The notes below the pieces were generated by a model that ran no database searches, had not been told where the DNA came from, and saw only the letters and a program-made list of their open reading frames with translations. Below are positions 9,159 through 16,598 of a stretch of DNA of 36,631 bases, piece after piece. The stretch's first letter is position 1, and the number at the start of each line of letters is the position of its first letter. The DNA lies in NCBI GenBank assembly GCA_001871325.1, contig MNVA01000086.1, forward strand, positions 1-36,631. Reading direction: 5' to 3'. The stretch comes from Ignavibacteria bacterium CG1_02_37_35 (lineage in GTDB: Bacteria; Bacteroidota; Ignavibacteria; Ignavibacteriales; Ignavibacteriaceae). A program made the position numbers and the translations under genes.

Positions 9159-9251
9159 TAATTTGAAAGCGGACGAAATACTTATGTAGTTAGTAAAAAT
9201 ATTCTGTGCAAAATGGGCACAATATTTATTTAGTTACAACGGATAAGAAAT

Positions 9252-9304
9252 TGGTCAATCGTCATTGGTCATTAAAAAATACTGACAACTGAAAACTGAT
9301 AACC
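9252..9304. repeat. Opposed heptad arrays, imperfect hairpin
   Basis: Three 7-bp units GTCAATC, GTCATTG, GTCATTA (9254-9274) are followed by a short A-rich spacer and three units CTGACAA, CTGAAAA, CTGATAA (9282-9302). Read in reverse complement, the second set carries the same TCA anchors every 7 bases, giving an imperfect inverted repeat. It occupies the 193-bp gap between the secreted protein and the cytochrome-like lipoprotein gene. Confidence 0.6.
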
Positions 9305-9351
9305 ATTAGGTTCTGATTTACAAGGTTAGAACTGTATATAAGGAATATTTC

Positions 9352-9786
9352 ATGTTGATTAAAAAAAAGATTTTCAGGATTTCGTTCATTCTTCTTTTAA
9401 TAATTTCTTTAACGGGTTGTAAAGTTATTGTTGAACCGGAAGCGAGTAACTCACTTTCAAACAATTCCGCAGCAACATTTTCTACCGTTCAAAAAGAAGT
9501 TTTTAATGTATCGTGCGCATTGGCTGGTTGTCATTCCGGCGCCAATGCAGCGGCTGAAATGGATCTTTCCTCTGGTAAAGCTTTCAACAATTTGGTAAAT
9601 GTTCCAAGTATAAGTAATACTAGCTTCGTCCGCGTACAAGCCGGAAACAGCGCGAACAGTTTCCTAATTAAAAGATTGAGGAATACAGGAGAAAGCTCCG
9701 GAATTATGCCTCCTTCCGGCAAGTTAAGTGAAAACGCTATTCAACTTGTAGAGACCTGGATAAATAACGGAGCTAAGAATGATTAA
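9352..9786 (+). CDS. Cytochrome c-like lipoprotein with CX4CH motif
   Basis: Lipoprotein: a hydrophobic N-terminus ends in the lipobox LTGC (Cys23). The mature part of about 120 residues contains C55-ALAG-C60-H61, a CX4CH spacing instead of the canonical CXXCH, then IMPPSGK, where Met119 could be the distal ligand, and a final helix VETWINNGAKN typical of small c-type cytochrome domains. It is probably in the periplasm or on the outer membrane. It lies 18 bp upstream of the YceI gene and is probably co-transcribed. Haem attachment through CX4CH is possible but unproven; a structural relic without haem is the alternative. Confidence 0.75.
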   Translation: MLIKKKIFRISFILLLIISLTGCKVIVEPEASNSLSNNSAATFSTVQKEVFNVSCALAGCHSGANAAAEMDLSSGKAFNNLVNVPSISNTSFVRVQAGNSANSFLIKRLRNTGESSGIMPPSGKLSENAIQLVETWINNGAKND

Positions 9787-9804
9787 TCATTTGTTGGAGT
9801 TACT

Positions 9805-10392
9805 ATGAGAAAAATACTTTTTGTATGCCTTCTTATTTCAGTAGAATTTTTTTCGCAAGGAACAGAGTTACACGTTAAACAAGGATCAAAGAATCACGTT
9901 GAATTTATTTCCGACGCTCCCTTTGGAAAGTTTTCCGGCGTTACCGAGAACATAGACGGTTATATGTATTGGGAAGGAAATAATTATACTACAAACAGCA
10001 GTCTTTATTTTGAAGTTGATTTAAAAACCTTAGATACAGGAATCGGTCTGCGCAACCGGCACATGCGGGATAATTATTTGCAAACAGATAAATTTCCTGA
10101 TGCTTCATTTAAAGGGAAAATTACGAACGTAACTCCGGCTGCACAAGGTCCGTTTAAGGTTGATGCGGATGGAGAAATGTTCATTCATGGAGTAACAAAG
10201 TATATTAAAATCTCTGGCGTGCTTACAAAGTCCGGTAATTCCGATTACAATCTCAAAACTAATTTTAGTATAAAACTTTCTTCGTATAATATAGATATTC
10301 CAAGTATCATGATGGTGAAATTAAGCGAAGTGATTGAGCTTCAATTAAATTTTAATTTGTTTTCCGTAAATAAAGCAGAAGGGAAAAAATGA
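9805..10392 (+). CDS. YceI-family periplasmic protein
   Basis: Lipocalin-like beta-barrel of the YceI family, whose members bind polyisoprenoid or lipid-like ligands in the periplasm. After a signal peptide (about residues 1-19) come GSKNHVEFISDAPFGKFSG, VDLKTLDTGIGLRNRHMRD and TDKFPDASFKGK, the characteristic YceI strand pattern, and GEMFIHGVTKYIKISGVL near residue 120. The length of 195 residues is normal. The stop overlaps the next start by four bases. Here YceI is grouped with two proteins carrying unusual haem-like motifs, so a redox or quinone/lipid carrier role is conceivable, by inference only. Confidence 0.9.
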   Translation: MRKILFVCLLISVEFFSQGTELHVKQGSKNHVEFISDAPFGKFSGVTENIDGYMYWEGNNYTTNSSLYFEVDLKTLDTGIGLRNRHMRDNYLQTDKFPDASFKGKITNVTPAAQGPFKVDADGEMFIHGVTKYIKISGVLTKSGNSDYNLKTNFSIKLSSYNIDIPSIMMVKLSEVIELQLNFNLFSVNKAEGKK

Positions 10393-11231
10393 AACTTCGT
10401 TCGATAATCGTTTTAACATTTCTATTTTCTCTTGCTATACAAGGAATGGCGCAGATAAGTTGGAAGAAACAAGAAGCAGTAGATAATCTTCCTCTCCAAC
10501 TTTTTCATTCGCCTCAATCAATTAATTTGCCGACGGCGGAAACATTGCAGAAGGGAGATTTTGAGTTTGAAATTTCCCATAGGTTTTTGCCGTCAATCAA
10601 AGACGGTTCAAAAAATTTATACGGTTTTGATGGTCCGGTGAATATGAGATTAGCCCTTGGTTATGCGGTGACGGATGACTTGGTGCTTACGTTAGGCAGA
10701 TCAAACGTTGATGATAATTTTGACTTGCGGGGAAAATACCGCTTACTTCAATTTAAAGAAACTTTTCTTCCATTGCTTGTTGGTGTTCAATTCGGGATTG
10801 CAAAAAACACTCAACCAATAAGACAGATTGCAAGCTCCGGGAGAGCGTATCAATATTTCGGCCAAATAATTTTTAATACGATGATAGATAAAAAGCTCGG
10901 TATAGGATTGGTTCCTTCTTATTTATACAACAGCAACATTTATCGCGCCGATGTTCAAAACTCGTTTACGTTGGGAATGAATCTACAATATTACATTTCA
11001 AATATGGTTAGCGTGCTGGCAGAATTCAATCCAACGGTTAACGGATATTTAAATCGGTTTAATTCAGCTGCTTTTGGTTTTGAGTTAGAAACGGGGGGAC
11101 ATTTCTTCAAAATTATTTTAACGAACAATGCAAAGTTAAATCCAGCGCAGTTTCTTTCCGGTGCAGATAAAGATTTTGGAAATGGTGAATGGAGATTGGG
11201 ATTTAATATTACAAGACTACTTAAGTTTTAA
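10389..11231 (+). CDS. DUF5777-like outer-membrane beta-barrel protein
   Basis: Predicted outer-membrane barrel of unknown function. It has a signal peptide (residues 1-22, ending GMAQ) and then LPTAETLQKGDFEFEISHRF and GYAVTDDLVLTLGRS, typical of the DUF5777 family. Alternating hydrophobic strands run to the C-terminal residue F in NITRLLKF, a usual barrel end signal. Last gene of the 8364-11231 cluster, coupled to YceI by an ATGA overlap. Its job may be to host or export a partner, but that is not shown. Confidence 0.8.
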   Translation: MKLRSIIVLTFLFSLAIQGMAQISWKKQEAVDNLPLQLFHSPQSINLPTAETLQKGDFEFEISHRFLPSIKDGSKNLYGFDGPVNMRLALGYAVTDDLVLTLGRSNVDDNFDLRGKYRLLQFKETFLPLLVGVQFGIAKNTQPIRQIASSGRAYQYFGQIIFNTMIDKKLGIGLVPSYLYNSNIYRADVQNSFTLGMNLQYYISNMVSVLAEFNPTVNGYLNRFNSAAFGFELETGGHFFKIILTNNAKLNPAQFLSGADKDFGNGEWRLGFNITRLLKF

Positions 11232-11255
11232 TTTGCGACAGAACGAATAAATTCC

Positions 11256-11372
11256 GCACAACCATAAATGGATGTGCTACACGAAAAAATCCCGATAAAT
11301 CGGGATGATAAATTATCCCATCATCGTTTACGATGATTTTTTCGTACAGCGATACCGTTTACGGTATCGCTG
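11256..11372. repeat. Structured intergenic repeat, copy A
   Basis: About 117 bp with four hairpins: GCACA...TGTGC with inner CCAT/ATGG (11256-11277); ATCCCGAT-AA-ATCGGGAT (11289-11306); ATCATCG-TTTA-CGATGAT (11320-11337); and CAGCGATACCG-TTTA-CGGTATCGCTG (11347-11372). ACGAAAAA (11281-11288) pairs with TTTTTCGT (11338-11345), enclosing hairpins 2 and 3 as a junction. A second copy lies at 16483-16597. This copy follows the stop of the minus-strand allantoinase gene by 7 bp, so it would be its 3' UTR, and it separates converging operons; it may also serve as a terminator. Confidence 0.85.
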
Positions 11373-11379
11373 ATTTGTT

Positions 11380-12801
11380 TCACGTCAAAAATCTTCCGTA
11401 ACCTTTTTCAACCGCTATTCCAGCCGCATCGCTGTAAATAATTTTTCCACGCAAAATTGTCAGCACAACTTTTCCCGTAAATATTTCATTGTCAAATGGG
11501 GACGTTTCTCCTTTCGATAACAAATATCCTGTTTCAAATTTCCAAGAAATGTTGGGATTGATAATTGCAAAATCTGCATCGCTTCCGGGTTGCAAACTCC
11601 CTTTCTTTGGATATAAATTAAACCGCATTGCTGCATTCGTTGAAACAACTTCAGTAAATCTTTTCAACGAAAGTTTTTGTTTTTTATAACCTTCCGAAAA
11701 AATAACGGGGATCATTGTTTGCACTCCCGGTATGCCGCCATAATCTTTCCAGAAAGAACCGGTTTGTTTTTCGTACAATGGTGCAGGAGCGTGGTCTGAG
11801 ACAACAAAGCTGCAGTTTCCATCTTCTAATAATTTCCACAATTCCAGTTGATCTTTTTTTGATTTGACCACAGGCGCAGTTTTTAACGATGAGCCTTTTG
11901 TTTTAAAATCATCATGAGTAAAAAACAAATAGTGGGAACATGTTTCATAAGTGATTTTGTAATCATTACGAACTTGATTTACAAGTTTAGCCGCTTCCGA
12001 TGAAGCAACGTGAACAATGTGCAAATTTCCATCAACTCTCTTTACAATTTCTATTGCATTTTTAACTGCTGTTATTTCCGCTTGCGCAGGACGTGAATTA
12101 CAATAGCGCAGATAATCATTGTTTGCATTTTCATATTTCTTTGTCATTGCCGAAACAACTTCACTGTCTTCAGCATGAAGCAAAACGGGAAGATTTAATT
12201 CTTTTGCTTTTAGTAAAATTGATTCAAATTGTGAGAGCGAGATTTGCGGAAAAGTTTTCATCCCGGAAACGAAATAGGTTTTGAATCCTTTTACTTTTTT
12301 ACCTGCAAGCTCCTCCATTGATTTTTCATATTGTTCAAAGTTGTTAGCGCAAACGCCACCATAGAGTCCAAAATCTATTACCGATTCATTTTTAATCGCC
12401 GCGAATTTTTCGTCAAAGTTTTTTCCATCGGTTACAGGGGGAAGCGAAGTGCACGGCATATCAATAACGGTTGTAATGCCTCCGGCTGCGGCTGACATGC
12501 TTCCGTGATAAAAATCTTCGCGGTGGGTAAAGCCGGGAGTATCGAAATGCACATGCGGATCAATACCGCCGGGAATGGTAATCGTTCCTTCGCAATCTAA
12601 AATATATTTTTCTGAGTGTTCGTTTATCTGTGCAATTTTTATTTGATCTAGTTCGTTTAATTTAATCGTGGTTTTATTTTCAAGTGAAATTGTTTTTGCA
12701 AGTTCTTCTTTAACTGCCGTTATTTTTTCATCAACAAGAAAATCAACAAGTTTTTCTTGCCCGGTTAGTTCATCATAAATGTAGCAGTTTTTTAGGATCA
12801 T
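11380..12801 (-). CDS. Allantoinase-type cyclic amidohydrolase
   Basis: Zinc-dependent hydrolase of the dihydroorotase/hydantoinase/allantoinase superfamily, opening a cyclic ureide. Metal ligands are visible: H83 and H85 in IDPHVHFDTPG, the lysine to be carboxylated K174 in GFKTYF, H209 in LLHAED, H264 in IVHVAS and D336 in VVSDHAPAP. REDFYHGSMSAAAGGITT and VIDMP match allantoinases best; dihydropyrimidinase is the main alternative. A stretch of about 35 residues (30-65) before the first strand is unusual and charged. It starts 2 bp after the molybdenum-subunit stop (TAATAATG), hence is coupled to it, which favours a purine-degradation role. A structured repeat lies just after the stop. Confidence 0.75.
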   Translation of the reverse strand: MILKNCYIYDELTGQEKLVDFLVDEKITAVKEELAKTISLENKTTIKLNELDQIKIAQINEHSEKYILDCEGTITIPGGIDPHVHFDTPGFTHREDFYHGSMSAAAGGITTVIDMPCTSLPPVTDGKNFDEKFAAIKNESVIDFGLYGGVCANNFEQYEKSMEELAGKKVKGFKTYFVSGMKTFPQISLSQFESILLKAKELNLPVLLHAEDSEVVSAMTKKYENANNDYLRYCNSRPAQAEITAVKNAIEIVKRVDGNLHIVHVASSEAAKLVNQVRNDYKITYETCSHYLFFTHDDFKTKGSSLKTAPVVKSKKDQLELWKLLEDGNCSFVVSDHAPAPLYEKQTGSFWKDYGGIPGVQTMIPVIFSEGYKKQKLSLKRFTEVVSTNAAMRFNLYPKKGSLQPGSDADFAIINPNISWKFETGYLLSKGETSPFDNEIFTGKVVLTILRGKIIYSDAAGIAVEKGYGRFLT

Positions 12802-12803
12802 TA

Positions 12804-15131
12804 TTATTCAGAGAGAACTTTTAAAACATACTCCGGTGTAAACGGACCATTGAATAATCGCTTACCGGTAGCGTTGTAAAAAGCGTTCGCTATACCCGGT
12901 AAAGCGCCGTTAATATTTATTTCTGAAATTGATTTCGCTCCGAAAGGTCCGGTTTCTTCGTACGATTTTATCAACTTTACTTTTATCGGAGGGATATCAA
13001 ATGCGGTGTAAACGCCGTACTTACCGAATGTATCATTCAACATTTTTCCGTGCGGAGAGAAATAATAATTTTCAAACAATGCATACGCCAAACCGTTTAC
13101 AATAGCTCCTTCGGCTTGTCCTTCCGCCGTAACCGGATTGATCGGCGTACCGCAATCAACCGCTGCAACGTAATTCAGCACTTTAATTATTCCGGTAAAA
13201 GTGTCAACTTCAATCTCAATAAAATGCGCTGCAAACGGAGGTGGAGATTTCTGCGAAAAATGCGAAGCAGCTGCCTGAATTTGAAATTGATTTTTCTGAT
13301 ACAGACTATACTGGCAAATTTCCGCAAATGAAACTTCTTCTTTCGTTTGTTCATTTGCGGTAACTCTGCTGTCATTTAATTCAACTTCGTCAGGTGAAAG
13401 CGAAAGCATTTCCGCGCCGACTTTTAGAATTTGTTTTTTAATTTCTTCAGCACATTTTTTTACCGCTTGTCCCGAAAGATAAGTTGTTGAAGATGCATAC
13501 GCGCCGGTATCGAAAGGGGTAAAGTCGGTATCGGAAGAATAGACAATGAAACTTTCAACCGGTGTGTCAAGTACTTCGGAGGCGATTTGCGCAAGCACCG
13601 TATCGGAACCCGTTCCTAAATCTGTTGCGCCAACATTTAAATTGAAAGAACCATCGTCATTCATTTTGATGTAAGCGGAAGCCATATCAATTTCCGGAAT
13701 TGCAGAACCTTGCATAAGCGCAGCCATTCCAATTCCACGCTTCAATCTTTTCCCTTTATTGAAACCGGAATTTGATCCGTACAATTTTTTCTTCTCATAC
13801 CAATTCGAAAGTTTTGCTCCTTCGTCAAGACATTCAACCAACGAAGTTGAACCGATAGTCATTGCAACGCCTTCTTTTCCTTCTCCTAACGCTTGAAAGA
13901 TCGGAGAAGTTTCGCCCGATTTGATCGCCCATTTTTTATAATATTCAACAATATCAAGATTGCAGTCATTGCAAACCATATCAATAACTTGTCCGTAACC
14001 AAGATAAGATTCAGTCGCGCCGTAACCGCGGTAAGCGCCGCCGCAGGGAAGATTTGTGTAAACGCCCATTCCGGTAAAACGTAGATTATCAATTTTATTT
14101 AAGAGCGGAAGCGTTTTCGATCCGGCGTTTGCAAGCACGGTTAATGAGTGTGAACCGTATCCGCCTGAATTTTCCAACGCATCAAGATGCAGCGCGTTGA
14201 TTTTTCCATCTGCTTCATAACCGACTGAAAACTTTGTTTTGTATTCATGCCGGCATCGTGTTGATTTAAAAACTTCTCTGCGTGAATAAACCAACTTAGC
14301 AGGACGCTTTGTCCGCCACGTCATCATCGCAACGATTGGTTCTAACAAAACTTCCTGTTTCCCGCCGAAACCTCCGCCAAGTCTTGGTTTTATTACACGT
14401 ATTTTTGAAACAGGAATTTCGGCAACATGAGAAACAATTCTTCTTACATGAAAAGGGACTTGAGTGGTGCTGATAATTACAAGTCTCCCTCTTCCATCAA
14501 GATAAGAAACCGAAGCGTGAGGCTCTATTGCACAGTGAGATGCATACGAGCAGTAAAAATCATATTCAAACTTTCGCGAAGATTTATTAAATGCCAAATC
14601 AAAATCACCAACATTAGCTTCAACCTTAGATGCAATATTTTTCTTCGCATCATAAAACACGGGAATTTTCGGAAACGCTCCGTCATCTTTGTGGATAATA
14701 ATCGGCGAACCTTCAGACTTGGCTAAATTCAAAATCGGTTTTAATTCTTTATAGGTTACTTTTATTTTTTTGAGCGCTTCATCTGCAATTTCTTTTGATT
14801 CCGCCGCAACCGCGCAAACATTGTCTCCAACGAACCGCATCGTTTTTCCGAAAAGAAGAGTGTCGTATGGCGATGGCTCGGGATAACCTTGTCCGGCGGT
14901 TGTGTACAAAATTTGTTTGACATTTTTATAAGAAAGAATTTCAACAACTCCGTGCATCTTACGCGCCCCGGAATCATCAATGTCAACAATTTTTGCGTAC
15001 GCGTATCCCGAATGTAAAACTGAAACATAAAGCATATTGGTAAAAGAAAAATCGTCAGTATATTTTTCTTCGCCGGTAACAAGCGCTAAGCCGTCAATCT
15101 TTTCAATGGGTTGATTTACATATTTGAACAT
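12804..15131 (-). CDS. Molybdenum hydroxylase, large molybdopterin subunit (E. coli XdhA-like)
   Basis: Mo-cofactor subunit of a three-subunit xanthine dehydrogenase-family enzyme (775 residues; E. coli XdhA is close in size). Compared with bovine xanthine oxidase, the cofactor and substrate positions are Q224 in STTQVP (Gln767), Q259 in GGGFGGKQ where bovine has Glu802, R368 in GAYRGYG (Arg880) and E737 in GAKSISE (Glu1261). The key base Glu is therefore kept, but the purine-contacting Glu802 is Gln, so the substrate may not be xanthine. It follows the 2Fe-2S subunit by 2 bp and precedes the allantoinase-type gene. Nicotinate- or aldehyde-type substrates are alternatives. Confidence 0.88.
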   Translation of the reverse strand: MFKYVNQPIEKIDGLALVTGEEKYTDDFSFTNMLYVSVLHSGYAYAKIVDIDDSGARKMHGVVEILSYKNVKQILYTTAGQGYPEPSPYDTLLFGKTMRFVGDNVCAVAAESKEIADEALKKIKVTYKELKPILNLAKSEGSPIIIHKDDGAFPKIPVFYDAKKNIASKVEANVGDFDLAFNKSSRKFEYDFYCSYASHCAIEPHASVSYLDGRGRLVIISTTQVPFHVRRIVSHVAEIPVSKIRVIKPRLGGGFGGKQEVLLEPIVAMMTWRTKRPAKLVYSRREVFKSTRCRHEYKTKFSVGYEADGKINALHLDALENSGGYGSHSLTVLANAGSKTLPLLNKIDNLRFTGMGVYTNLPCGGAYRGYGATESYLGYGQVIDMVCNDCNLDIVEYYKKWAIKSGETSPIFQALGEGKEGVAMTIGSTSLVECLDEGAKLSNWYEKKKLYGSNSGFNKGKRLKRGIGMAALMQGSAIPEIDMASAYIKMNDDGSFNLNVGATDLGTGSDTVLAQIASEVLDTPVESFIVYSSDTDFTPFDTGAYASSTTYLSGQAVKKCAEEIKKQILKVGAEMLSLSPDEVELNDSRVTANEQTKEEVSFAEICQYSLYQKNQFQIQAAASHFSQKSPPPFAAHFIEIEVDTFTGIIKVLNYVAAVDCGTPINPVTAEGQAEGAIVNGLAYALFENYYFSPHGKMLNDTFGKYGVYTAFDIPPIKVKLIKSYEETGPFGAKSISEININGALPGIANAFYNATGKRLFNGPFTPEYVLKVLSE

Positions 15132-15133
15132 AC

Positions 15134-15613
15134 TTACTCCATTACCAATTTATTTGAATGTAGCTTCTGCGCTGTCATTTCAACCGCATCAATAATTTTC
15201 ACATATCCGGTGCAGCGGCATAAATTGCCATCGAGCGCAACTAAAATTTCTTCACGTGTCGGCTGCGGATTTTCTTTTAACAAGCTGTAAGAAGCGAGCA
15301 CCATTCCCGGAGAACAAAATCCACATTGGTCGGCTCCCGCTTCAGCAAAAGATTTTTGTAAAAGATGCGGTGTATAAAGCGTTCCAATTCCTTTCACTGT
15401 TGTAATCTCTTTTTCTTGAACGCTCATTGCAAGCACCTGGCAGGAGTTGACCGGTTTCCCTTCGAGAAGCACTGTACAGGCGCCACATTCACCTTCGTTA
15501 CAGCCGCATTTTACTTCGGTGAAATGGTTGTTGCGTAAAGCTTGCAAGAGAGTCTCGTTTGGAAGTAGTTCAAGGTGTTTTTGCTTGTTGTTGATTTTGA
15601 ATGGTAATTTCAT
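15134..15613 (-). CDS. Molybdenum hydroxylase, 2Fe-2S subunit
   Basis: Small iron-sulfur subunit (159 residues) carrying electrons from the Mo centre to FAD. The plant-ferredoxin cluster is C38, C43 and C46 (CNEGECGACT) with C58; the second cluster is C97 and C100 (CGFC) with C132 and C134 (CRC). All eight ligands are present. Its start overlaps the FAD-subunit stop by four bases. It matches the E. coli XdhC size and plan. Confidence 0.94.
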   Translation of the reverse strand: MKLPFKINNKQKHLELLPNETLLQALRNNHFTEVKCGCNEGECGACTVLLEGKPVNSCQVLAMSVQEKEITTVKGIGTLYTPHLLQKSFAEAGADQCGFCSPGMVLASYSLLKENPQPTREEILVALDGNLCRCTGYVKIIDAVEMTAQKLHSNKLVME

Positions 15614-16434
15614 TTCACTGTTCCTTTCAACTCTTGCAGTAAATCTGTAAAAAATACTTTGGCGGCGTGTTCTTTATATTCAGCAGAATATTTGTAATCC
15701 GAAACAAACTTTGGAGCAAAATGTTTTTTCGCTTGTTGAATGTTTTCGTCATTCAATTCTTTACCAATTAAAAAATGTTCCGCACGTTTGCAGTGTTTGT
15801 ATCTTCCTTTTACGCCGGTAATAAAAATCCGCGCGTCGGAAATTATATTTTGTTTTGTCCGAAGCGCAACAGCAACCGTAAACAATGGATATTCAAATCG
15901 AATGAGAACAAATCTTTTTACTCCTCCGATGACCTGCGGATCATCCTCAAGAATAATTCGTTTAATTAAATGCTTGGTTTTGATAATTCCCGTTTCAAGA
16001 TATTCTTCAAGTGAAATTATTTTATCGTGTTTGTCCGCAATTTCGATCTGTGCGTTTAACGCAAGAAGCGGTGCATATAAACTTGACCAGATTGGAAAAT
16101 CTTTTAAAGAACCTCCAATTGTAATTCTGTTCCGGAGCGGGGTGGAAGCCGCTTCCGATAAGGCTTTGACAAGCATCGAAAGTTTTTTTGTCCTTGCAGA
16201 AAAACGTATCACCTCATCGTAAGTTGACGCGGAACCGATGCTAATTTTGTTCCCTGAGTGGTGGATATAATTCATATTTAATTTACCGACATCCACCAAT
16301 CCCTTAATTGATTTTGGTGAAGTTTTCAAAATGCGGGTTCCACCGCCGTGGAGAATTACTCCCTGTTGTGAAATAAGTTTTACCGCTTCTTCTGTTGTGT
16401 GCGGGAAAAACCATTCAAGATTCTGGTGCAGCAT
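15610..16434 (-). CDS. Molybdenum hydroxylase, FAD-binding subunit
   Basis: Flavin subunit of the three-part enzyme (274 residues), passing electrons from the iron-sulfur clusters to the acceptor. FAD_binding_5 fold: GGGTRILKTSPKSIKGLVDV (about 31-50) is the first pyrophosphate loop, though the usual GGGTDLL is altered. The second motif TIGGSLKDFPIWSS replaces the common TIGGNIANASP. A CO-dehydrogenase flavoprotein C-terminal domain follows. First gene of the FAD/2Fe-2S/Mo set; GAGAAAG precedes ATG. The changes in both flavin loops suggest divergence from standard xanthine dehydrogenases. Confidence 0.87.
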   Translation of the reverse strand: MLHQNLEWFFPHTTEEAVKLISQQGVILHGGGTRILKTSPKSIKGLVDVGKLNMNYIHHSGNKISIGSASTYDEVIRFSARTKKLSMLVKALSEAASTPLRNRITIGGSLKDFPIWSSLYAPLLALNAQIEIADKHDKIISLEEYLETGIIKTKHLIKRIILEDDPQVIGGVKRFVLIRFEYPLFTVAVALRTKQNIISDARIFITGVKGRYKHCKRAEHFLIGKELNDENIQQAKKHFAPKFVSDYKYSAEYKEHAAKVFFTDLLQELKGTVK

Positions 16435-16482
16435 AGTTTTACTTTCTCATTAACTTGTTAAACTTTTTATAGAGATAATTTC

Positions 16483-16597
16483 GCACAACCATAAATGGTT
16501 TGTGCTAATCGAACAAATTCCGCTGAAGCGGAATATCAAATTCTATCATCGTTTACGATGATTTTTTCGTTCAGCGATTCCCTTCAAGGTATCGCTG
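16483..16597. repeat. Structured intergenic repeat, copy B
   Basis: Same order of hairpins as 11256-11372: GCACAA...TTGTGC (16483-16505); ATTCCGCT-GA-AGCGGAAT (16517-16534); ATCATCG-TTTA-CGATGAT (16545-16562); and CAGCGAT...ATCGCTG (16572-16597). Hairpin 2 differs from copy A in its stem but every change is paired. It lies immediately after the stop of the minus-strand 8-oxoguanine deaminase gene, the same position relative to a stop as copy A. Confidence 0.85.
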
Positions 16598-16598
16598 A

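Noticed and set aside
9252-9304. CRISPR array
   Set aside because: Units are only 7 bp with no spacers; no cas genes in the window.
12804-15131. Long open frames on the strand opposite to the purine genes
   Set aside because: They are short, lack ribosome-binding sites and family motifs, and mirror well-recognised genes.
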